Assembly (NCBI RefSeq): GCF_030269605.1
Contig: NZ_BSTQ01000022.1
Location: forward strand, 62,001 to 126,000
DNA length: 64,000 nt
Direction of reading: 5' to 3'
DNA from: Lentzea sp. NBRC 105346
Lineage (GTDB): Bacteria > Actinomycetota > Actinomycetes > Mycobacteriales > Pseudonocardiaceae
The position numbers and the translations under genes were made by a program. The notes under the pieces were generated by a model. The model did not search any database and had not been told where the DNA came from. It was given only the letters and a program-made list of their open reading frames with translations. This document shows, in pieces, positions 58,634 to 64,000 of this stretch. Positions within the stretch are counted from its first letter, which is position 1; each line of letters opens with the position of its first letter.

Positions 58634-59150
58634 ATCGTGACCAGTGCGAGTGCTCGCGGCCGGCTGGATGGCGACCTCGTCGCGTTCCACGATCTCCACC
58701 GCGTGAAGTTCTTGCAGTATGCGCCAGTTGCGCGGCCTGTCCCGGCACGACGCGGAGGACGTGGTCAGCGAAACGTTCGTTGCGCTGTACCGGAGGCGTT
58801 CGGCGCTGCGGGCCGCCGAGGTCCCGGAGGCGTTCGCGTTCAAGGTCCTGGGCGACGCACTGAAGGACTTCTGGCGCCGACGAATCCGCCACCCTTCGCT
58901 GGTCGGCGAGATCGAGGACCGGCCCGTACCTGACGAAGTGGCGGGTGTCGTCGCACGGCTGGACTTCCAGCGCCTGTTGTCCGGACTGCCCGACCGGCAG
59001 GCGGAGTGTCTGGCGCTGTACGCCCTGCTCGAGTAGAAGACCGCGGACATCGCGCGGTACCTGGGCATCAGTGAGTCGGCGGTGCGGTCGAACATCTCCC
59101 TGGCCCGGCAACGACTCGAGGTCATGAGCCGAACGGAGGTGACGCGGTGA
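58634..59150 (+). pseudogene. ECF sigma factor, disrupted by frameshift and amber codon
   Basis: Two frames join to a sigma-70-like protein. The first part (GRLDGDLVAFHDLHRVKFLQ) is cut by a one-base deletion near 58719. The second frame has region 2 (DAEDVVSETFVALYRRRSAL) and the start of region 4 (LPDRQAECLALYALLE). A TAG at 59034-59036 interrupts it. The frame continues to KTADIARYLGISESAVRSNI, the region 4 helix-turn-helix, and stops at 59148-59150. It cannot make a working sigma factor unless recoded. Confidence 0.85.
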
Positions 59151-59668
59151 CGTTCGACGAGATGGTGCGACGCGTCGCGGCCGATCTGGACGAGCGGTAT
59201 GCCGACTACGACCTGGGCGCGGCCCGTGAGGACGTGGAGCGGCGCGTGTCCGCGAGCGAACGAACGCGGACGACCTTCGATAACTTCGTGATCGCGCAGC
59301 TGCCGTCGTTGCTGGCGTACGCGACCTCGCTGACCGGCGACCGGCATCTGGCCGAAGACCTGGTCCAGGATGTACTGCTGCGTGCACTGGAGCACTGGGA
59401 TCGCATTGGCGGCGTCGACGCCGCTGACTATGTCGAGCGCCTGATGGCGGCCAGTTACCTGTCGCCACGCCAGCGTCAAGCAGCTCATGACACCGACGCT
59501 TCCGAGTCCGAGAGCCTGGACATCCTGCTACGGCGGATGGCACACCTGTCCGACGAACAACGGGCCGCCATCATGCTCGGCCTTGACGCCGCCGTTCGCA
59601 GCCACAGGCCCGGCTTCCGCGCGACAATCCGCCTCGGCGAGTCCGCGTCCAGGGCGGATCTGCCATGA
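59147..59668 (+). CDS. Chimeric/truncated sigma-factor-like protein
   Basis: This 173-residue protein starts with a GTG overlapping the pseudogene stop. Residues 1-40 resemble anti-sigma partner proteins. Residues about 45-105 resemble SigE-type sigma region 2 (FDNFVIAQLPSLLAYATS; HLAEDLVQDVLLRALEHW). The region-4 part (LSDEQRAAIMLG) is cut off and degenerates after about residue 150. It is probably a decaying fusion; activity is doubtful. Confidence 0.55.
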   Translation: MTFDEMVRRVAADLDERYADYDLGAAREDVERRVSASERTRTTFDNFVIAQLPSLLAYATSLTGDRHLAEDLVQDVLLRALEHWDRIGGVDAADYVERLMAASYLSPRQRQAAHDTDASESESLDILLRRMAHLSDEQRAAIMLGLDAAVRSHRPGFRATIRLGESASRADLP

Positions 59669-59910
59669 AGGACACCGGCCAGGCGTACCCGCACGGCCTC
59701 GTCGGCTACGTGGTGGCCGACGACGGCCGCACCCGCAACGCGGTGCTGTTACTGCGCTGGGCCCTCGCGGGAATCGTGCTGGTCGTCCTGGTCCTGGCGG
59801 CCGCGGTCGTCGTACTCGCCGCGCACGCGCCGAGCGCCGCGTGGCTGTTCGGCGGGCTGTCCGCGGTCGCCTCCGGCGGCGTGGCCCTGAGGGCGCGCCG
59901 CCGGCGTTGA
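59665..59910 (+). CDS. Small two-segment membrane protein
   Basis: This 81-residue protein has two hydrophobic segments (about 28-52 and 55-73) and a basic tail. The ATG overlaps the previous stop by 4 nt. No domain recognised. It may be the remnant membrane partner of the sigma system. Confidence 0.55.
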   Translation: MKDTGQAYPHGLVGYVVADDGRTRNAVLLLRWALAGIVLVVLVLAAAVVVLAAHAPSAAWLFGGLSAVASGGVALRARRRR

Positions 59911-59915
59911 ACGGC

Positions 59916-60341
59916 TCAGGCCTTGTCCCGCGCGGCGATCGCGGCGAGGTCGGCGACCCGGATGATGTTGCCCCCAGCACCCCAAGTGCCCTCCGGCTGC
60001 TCACGGAAGAGGACCCACACGCGGCCCGCGTCATCAGCGGGAAGTCCAGCCGCCGCAAGCACGAGCTGAGTCGCCTCCTCGACCAGACCGGCCTTCCGCT
60101 TGTCGGACAACGCACCCTGCGGCACGGTCACGTCCACCCGGAACCGGGGCGCGTCGTCGGCCAGCGTCGCCTGCGCGCCGGCGGGAAGCTCGTGCAGGTA
60201 GGTCCACGCGTTGGCGCGGAAGAACGCCGAGTCCGGCGCGCCCTCCCAGCGCAGCAGCGCGGCGGCGAGCTCGCTCTGGATCTTCTCGCGTCCGCCGGCC
60301 GTCAGTGCGCCCTCGGGTGCGGTCAACTCGATCATCGGCAT
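59916..60341 (-). CDS. Tautomerase-family protein
   Basis: This 141-residue protein has the N-terminal catalytic proline after Met1 (MPMIELTAPEG) and a 4-oxalocrotonate-tautomerase-like fold. It is longer than classical 4-OT (about 62 residues), perhaps a fused pair or the MSAD-like form. AAGGAG precedes the ATG. It is divergent from a TetR gene with two palindromes in the gap, so it is probably its target. Confidence 0.78.
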   Translation of the reverse strand: MPMIELTAPEGALTAGGREKIQSELAAALLRWEGAPDSAFFRANAWTYLHELPAGAQATLADDAPRFRVDVTVPQGALSDKRKAGLVEEATQLVLAAAGLPADDAGRVWVLFREQPEGTWGAGGNIIRVADLAAIAARDKA

Positions 60342-60371
60342 GGCGGCTCTCCTTGGGTTATGACGGGTGTT

Positions 60372-60409
60372 ATAACGAAACGTACGTTATGCTATGACGA
60401 TCGTTATAG
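60372..60409. promoter_or_regulatory. Two palindromic TetR operators
   Basis: ATAACGaaacgtaCGTTAT (60372-60390) and CTATGACGATCGTTATAG (60392-60409) lie side by side in the 85-bp gap between the tautomerase and TetR genes. Both contain the ATAACG/CGTTAT element. They would be bound by the TetR and repress both genes. Confidence 0.75.
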
Positions 60410-60426
60410 TCAACCGAGGACGCCCG

Positions 60427-60975
60427 ATGACCCAGTCACGCCAACAGCTCGTCGCCGGAGCGGCGGACATGCTCCGGCGCCGGGGGCTCAACGCGACGAG
60501 CATCCGTGAGGTCGCGAAACACGCCCAGGCGCCGCTGGGGTCGACCTATCACTACTTCCCGGGCGGCAAGCAGCAGCTCGCCACCGAGGCCGTGCGCTGG
60601 GCGAGCGACACCGTCGCCGAAATCCTGCGCGCGAAGCTGAAGGCCGGGCCCGTCGACGGGCTGCGCGGGTTCCTCGCCCTGTGGCGCGAGATCATCACCG
60701 GCAACGACTTCGAGGCGGGGTGCACGGTCGTCGCGGTGTCCATCGAGGCGGACAGCACGGCACTCGCCGCGGCCGCCGACGCCTTCAGCACGTGGGAAGA
60801 GATCCTCGCCGACTCGCTGCGAAGCCACGGTGCCGAGAACGCAGAACAGCTCGCCACCCTGATCGTGGCGTCCGTCGAGGGCGCCGTCGTGCTCTGCCGC
60901 GCTCAGCGCAGCGCGGTCCCGCTCGAGCGCGTCGGCGCCCAGCTCGAAGACCTGGTGCGCGCGGCGACGCGCTAG
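60427..60975 (+). CDS. TetR-family regulator (YxaF/LmrA-like)
   Basis: This 182-residue protein has the helix-turn-helix (TSIREVAKHAQAPLGSTYHYF) and a C-terminal helical domain of the YxaF/LmrA type. The start at 60427 is preceded by GAGGA. It faces the tautomerase across two palindromic sites, so it is probably its repressor. It ends 4 nt inside the following gene on the other strand. Confidence 0.87.
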   Translation: MTQSRQQLVAGAADMLRRRGLNATSIREVAKHAQAPLGSTYHYFPGGKQQLATEAVRWASDTVAEILRAKLKAGPVDGLRGFLALWREIITGNDFEAGCTVVAVSIEADSTALAAAADAFSTWEEILADSLRSHGAENAEQLATLIVASVEGAVVLCRAQRSAVPLERVGAQLEDLVRAATR

Positions 60976-61661
60976 CCCAGCACGAGGTCGGCCGCCAGGC
61001 GCATCTGGTGGTCGAAGTACTCCTCGCGCGCCTCGATCACGTTGTTGAGCTGACCGAACAACTCGAAGCTCACCGCGCCGAACAGGTGGATCCAGCCGAC
61101 CGTGCCGCGGGCCAGCAACGCCGACGGCACGTCCGGCAGGGTCGACTCCCGCAGCCGGTCGAGGTCGGTCCGCACGCCGTCGGGCAGTGAGTCGGGACCG
61201 GGATCGCTGAGCAGGCCGCGAGAAACACCGTCCTCAAGAATCCGGATCAAGGTCAGCGGCGTCCGAGACGCGGCCGCGATCGTGTCCTGCGGCGCCGCGT
61301 AACCGGGCACCGGGCTGCCGAAGAGCAGCGCGTACTCGGCCGGGTTGGCCAGCGCCCACCGCCGCACCCCGTGGCACGCGGCCAGCCATCGGCCGCGCAG
61401 GTCCGCGCGGTCCTCGACCGTGTCGTCGGCCTGCTCGACCGCGGCGCCGAGCGCGTTGTAGGCGTCCATGATCAACGCGGTCAGCAGGTCGTCGCGGCTG
61501 GGGAAATACCGGTAGATCGCCGACGAGACCATGCCCATGTCCCTGGCGACCGCGCGCAGCGACAGGTTCGCGCCGTCGGAGGCCAGGTGCTTGCGGGCGA
61601 TCGCCTTGATCTCGTCGATCATCTCGGCGCGGACGCGCGCCCGGATGGAGCCGGCTGCCAT
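60972..61661 (-). CDS. TetR-family regulator
   Basis: This 229-residue protein has a helix-turn-helix (LSLRAVARDMGMVSSAIYRYF) and a WHG-type C-terminal domain. It is divergent from an NAD-dependent dehydratase gene. Two GAGAGCACTGCTCTC-like palindromes lie in the 100-bp gap, so it probably controls that gene and itself. Effector unknown. Confidence 0.87.
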   Translation of the reverse strand: MAAGSIRARVRAEMIDEIKAIARKHLASDGANLSLRAVARDMGMVSSAIYRYFPSRDDLLTALIMDAYNALGAAVEQADDTVEDRADLRGRWLAACHGVRRWALANPAEYALLFGSPVPGYAAPQDTIAAASRTPLTLIRILEDGVSRGLLSDPGPDSLPDGVRTDLDRLRESTLPDVPSALLARGTVGWIHLFGAVSFELFGQLNNVIEAREEYFDHQMRLAADLVLG

Positions 61662-61684
61662 GGGCGAGATTGTTGCACACATTC

Positions 61685-61743
61685 GAGAGCACTGCTCTTG
61701 ACTCGACGCCAAGCGGGTGCTCTGATGAGAGAGCACTGCTCTC
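61685..61743. promoter_or_regulatory. Paired TetR operators GAGAGCAC-TGCTCT(C/T)
   Basis: GAGAGCACTGCTCTT (61685-61699) and the perfect palindrome GAGAGCACTGCTCTC (61729-61743) are 44 bp apart, four turns of the helix. They lie between the TetR and dehydratase starts, so cooperative or looping repression is likely. Confidence 0.75.
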
Positions 61744-61761
61744 GTCATGCAAGGAGTTCCC

Positions 61762-62673
61762 ATGTCAACGCACGTGATCGTCGGCGCGGGCGCCGTTGGA
61801 TCCGCCACCGCGACCCTGCTGGCCGAGCGCGGTGAGCGGGTTCGGATCGTGAGCCGCCGCGGCGCAGGCCCCGAGCACCCTGGGGTCGAGCGGATCGCCG
61901 CGGACGCCACCGACGCGGAAGGCCTGACCGGTCTCGCCGAGGGGGCCGTCGCTCTCTACAACTGCGCGAACCCGCAGTACCACCGGTGGCCGACCGACTG
62001 GCCTCCGCTCGCGTCGGCGCTGCTCACGGCCGCCGAACGCACCGGAGCGGTCCTCGCCACCACGAGCAACCTGTACGGATACGGCGAGGTGACCGGCCCG
62101 ATCACCGAGTCGACCCCGCTCGCCGCCACGCACCCGAAGCTCCGCCTCCGCGCGGACATGTGGCGCGACGCCTTGCGTGCGCACGAAGCGGGCCGGATCC
62201 GGGCCACCGAGGTGCGCGGCAGTGACTACATCCAGGCAAACTCGATCCTGACCTTCGCGCTGGGCAAGCCGCTGCTCGCCGGGAAACGGGCCTACTCACC
62301 GGCCGCGCTCGACGTGCCGCACAGCTGGACGTCGATCAACGACGTGGCGGCGCTGCTGGTCGCCGCCGCCGGGGACGAGCGGGCGTGGGGCAAGGCGTGG
62401 CACGTGCCGACGGAGGCGCCGCTGACCATCCGTGAGCTCGCGACCCGGTTCACCGAGGCTGCTGGGGTCGCGGCGCCGAAGCTGTCGGCCATCCCGTACC
62501 CGGTGCTGTGGACGGTCGGGCTGTTCTCGCCGATGGTGCGTGAGCTTCGCGCCACGCACTACCAGTTCGCGCGGCCGTTCGTCCTCGACTCGACCGCGGC
62601 GACTGCGACGTTCGGCCTCAAGCCGCAGCCGATCGACGAGTCGCTGCGCGAGACCGCCCACCTGTTGTCCTAG
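61762..62673 (+). CDS. NAD-dependent epimerase/dehydratase family protein
   Basis: This 303-residue SDR-type protein has the NAD-binding motif VIVGAGAVGSATATLLAE. The usual YxxxK triad is not clear; NLYGYGEV and LRLRADMWRDAL occupy that place. It resembles atypical SDRs acting as sugar or redox enzymes. AAGGAG precedes the start at 61762. Divergent from its likely TetR repressor. Confidence 0.83.
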   Translation: MSTHVIVGAGAVGSATATLLAERGERVRIVSRRGAGPEHPGVERIAADATDAEGLTGLAEGAVALYNCANPQYHRWPTDWPPLASALLTAAERTGAVLATTSNLYGYGEVTGPITESTPLAATHPKLRLRADMWRDALRAHEAGRIRATEVRGSDYIQANSILTFALGKPLLAGKRAYSPAALDVPHSWTSINDVAALLVAAAGDERAWGKAWHVPTEAPLTIRELATRFTEAAGVAAPKLSAIPYPVLWTVGLFSPMVRELRATHYQFARPFVLDSTAATATFGLKPQPIDESLRETAHLLS

Positions 62674-62715
62674 TGGTGGCACGGCCGTGGCACATCCGCG
62701 TCACGCCGTTGAGGT

Positions 62716-63390
62716 ATGGGAGACAAGAGGGGGAATGTTCGGCTGGTCGGCGCGGTCGCGCTGAACGGGGTGGAGGTGAGTGGCCGCGAGGCACGGACCT
62801 TGCTGGGGCTGCTCGGTGCGGCCGGAGGACCGGTCGGCATCGACGCGATCGGCGACGAGTTGCGGACGGACGTCGCCAGGGTGGTCAGGCGGCTGCGGGC
62901 CGAGTTCGGACCGGACGTGATCGCCGGTGGCCGGCGCGGCTACCGGCTCGGGGACGGGATCGAGGTGGACCTGCACCGGGCGGCCTACCTTGTCGGGCAG
63001 GCGGAAACCGCGCTGGGCAACGGTTTTCCGCACGCGGGGTCGCGAGCCGTCGAGCAGGTGCTGGAGCTGATCGGTGGCCGTCCGGTGCTCGCCGAGCACC
63101 CCAGGGCCGAGTGGGCCGAGCGGGCTCGCGCCCGGCAGGCCGAACTGCTGCGCCGGGCATGGCACACGGGTGCGAGTTGTGCGCTGCAGGAACGGGATCC
63201 CGCGCGGGCGCGGACGTTGGCCGAGGCCGCGATCGTCGCGGATCCGTTCGACGAACGCGCCTACGGCATCCTGACGCACGCCTGCATCGCCGCTGGCGAG
63301 CCTGCCGGCGCTCTGCTCGCCCATGAGTGCCTGCACGCCAGGCTCGTCGCCGAGCTCGACACCCTTCGGCGGGTCGCGATTCCGGCATGA
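62716..63390 (+). CDS. BTAD/SARP-like transcriptional regulator, short form
   Basis: This 224-residue protein has a shortened winged-helix-like N-terminus (about 10-75; DVARVVRRLRAEFGPDVI) and a BTAD domain (about 85-215; DPARARTLAEAAIVADPFDE). It lacks an ATPase. It may regulate the neighbouring genes or the partial gene downstream on the opposite strand. It is the second SARP-type gene of the window, far from the clavam genes. Confidence 0.75.
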   Translation: MGDKRGNVRLVGAVALNGVEVSGREARTLLGLLGAAGGPVGIDAIGDELRTDVARVVRRLRAEFGPDVIAGGRRGYRLGDGIEVDLHRAAYLVGQAETALGNGFPHAGSRAVEQVLELIGGRPVLAEHPRAEWAERARARQAELLRRAWHTGASCALQERDPARARTLAEAAIVADPFDERAYGILTHACIAAGEPAGALLAHECLHARLVAELDTLRRVAIPA

Positions 63391-63392
63391 CG

Positions 63393-64000
63393 TCAGGAAG
63401 TTCGCTCCACCTGCCACTCACGGGAGGAGGGCGTGTAGCGGCAGACCGCACCGGTGGTGATCGCCGCGCGCAGTTCGCCGCCGAGCACCGGATCGTGCTC
63501 GGTGATCGCGTCCAGGGCCCGCTTGATGGCCTTGCGCACGGCGGTGCGCGCCCGTTCCGGCGTGGACGCGAAGCCGCGGACCCGGCCGCCGAGCCCCATC
63601 GCACGCGCGAGCTCGGCGGCCACGGCGTCGCGTTCCGACTGCAACCGTTGTGCCTTCAAGGGATCCGAGGTATCGGCGATGGCTTCGTCGAGATCGCGGA
63701 CGCGGTGCCGGTAGGCGTCGATGGCCGCGTCGTCGAGCAGGTCGTGCCGGCTGTCCAGCACGGCCGCGCCGACCAGATCGACGGCCGTGACCTCCCGGCC
63801 GGGCTGTTGCAGCAGCCGGGCCAGGTAGTCGAAGCCGATCAGGTCGGGCAGGCCGGCGCCGCGCACCGTCCAGCCCGCATCCCTGCTCCACCTCAGGACC
63901 GCGGGAGTCGGGGCCAGGGCATTGGCTTTCGCGGTCCATTCACGCACGCGTTCCGGCATGTCCAACGCGCTCGCGTCGTTCACCGCCTGGGCGAGCAGGG
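63393..64000 (-). CDS. Partial gene, C-terminal part of an unidentified protein
   Basis: This is the 3' end of a gene running off the right edge; at least 202 residues are visible. A helix-rich region (AIDAYRHRVRDLDEAIADTS) is followed by a GLGGR motif and a tail KAIKRALDAITEHDPVLGGE, then GAVCRYTP. That tail recalls C-termini of large regulatory ATPase/TPR proteins of actinobacteria, often beside SARP genes, but identity cannot be settled. It is convergent with the BTAD gene. Confidence 0.55.
   Translation of the reverse strand, partial: LLAQAVNDASALDMPERVREWTAKANALAPTPAVLRWSRDAGWTVRGAGLPDLIGFDYLARLLQQPGREVTAVDLVGAAVLDSRHDLLDDAAIDAYRHRVRDLDEAIADTSDPLKAQRLQSERDAVAAELARAMGLGGRVRGFASTPERARTAVRKAIKRALDAITEHDPVLGGELRAAITTGAVCRYTPSSREWQVERTS

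Noticed and set aside
1..64000. CRISPR array, tRNA/rRNA genes, prophage or integrase
   Set aside because: No regularly spaced identical repeats, cloverleaf-like segments, or integrase/terminase motifs were recognised on either strand.

Overview
The window is about 70% G+C. It has actinomycete-type genes with many GTG starts and 4-nt ATGA/GTGA overlaps. SARP regulators, a WD40 Ser/Thr kinase, a HelR ATPase, a rifamycin-type glycosyltransferase and a clavam-type operon together suggest a filamentous actinomycete, probably of the Pseudonocardiales (Lentzea/Saccharothrix/Saccharomonospora-like). The genus is inferred, not proven.

Layout. 1-7.5 kb: the early clavam/clavulanate operon ceaS-bls-pah-cas on the minus strand (cas runs off the left edge). 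Above it is a minus-strand pair, a large SARP-ATPase regulator and an aldo/keto reductase. An 11-bp-spaced direct repeat upstream of ceaS is a candidate SARP site. 7.7-11.5 kb: helR with a rifamycin-associated element (RAE), a decayed nuclease and a DUF2855 gene. 11.5-14.5 kb: molybdate operon mop-modA-modB-modC. 14.6-17.7 kb: a secreted I36-type inhibitor translationally linked to a MacB/FtsX-like ABC transporter. 17.7-19.7 kb: Ser/Thr kinase with a WD40 sensor domain. 19.7-22.7 kb: FAD oxidoreductase-membrane protein-TetR operon. 22.9-27.2 kb: secreted hydrolase, NAD+ DNA ligase, GNAT, hydrolase. 27.25-28.87 kb: a 1.6-kb cassette in which a DUF222/HNH endonuclease gene is bracketed by inverted repeats of about 198 bp, each with strong hairpins. 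28.9-32.1 kb: an RHH regulator-DUF4097-ABC exporter operon headed by six TGGC(A/G)C repeats phased at 11 bp. 32.1-36.2 kb: membrane-tethered ECF sigma, GH18 chitinase with a DasR-like site, and a rifamycin-type glycosyltransferase behind a second RAE. 36.3-41.5 kb: trypsin-like protease, then a cobalamin riboswitch controlling a DUF4430-like surface protein and an ECF transporter (T, fused A-A', S). 41.4-47.6 kb: dinB with a LexA box, paaK, hydroxyacid dehydrogenase, carboxypeptidase and a paralogue of the protease. 47.6-52.9 kb: PucR-type regulator divergent from a ferredoxin reductase-desaturase pair, and a CocE-type peptidase. 53.0-54.9 kb: a histidine-kinase-like protein without its phospho-acceptor His. 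54.9-58.4 kb: a compact operon of 2OG-Fe(II) oxygenase, SAM methyltransferase and carnitine-type acyltransferase. 58.6-59.9 kb: decayed sigma factors. 59.9-64 kb: tautomerase and TetR genes with clear operators, an NAD-dependent dehydratase, a BTAD regulator and the end of an unidentified gene.

How the genes work together. CeaS, Bls, Pah and Cas should convert glyceraldehyde-3-phosphate plus arginine to clavaminate-type beta-lactams, under the adjacent SARP. helR and the glycosyltransferase lie 25 kb apart but share a promoter-proximal block of about 40 bp containing the RAE, so they look like one rifamycin-response regulon. The riboswitch region looks like a complete cobalamin capture and uptake unit. 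The oxygenase/methyltransferase/acyltransferase trio looks like an uncharacterised small pathway making a hydroxylated, methylated and acylated (carnitine-like) molecule. No CRISPR array, tRNA, rRNA or classical transposase was seen.
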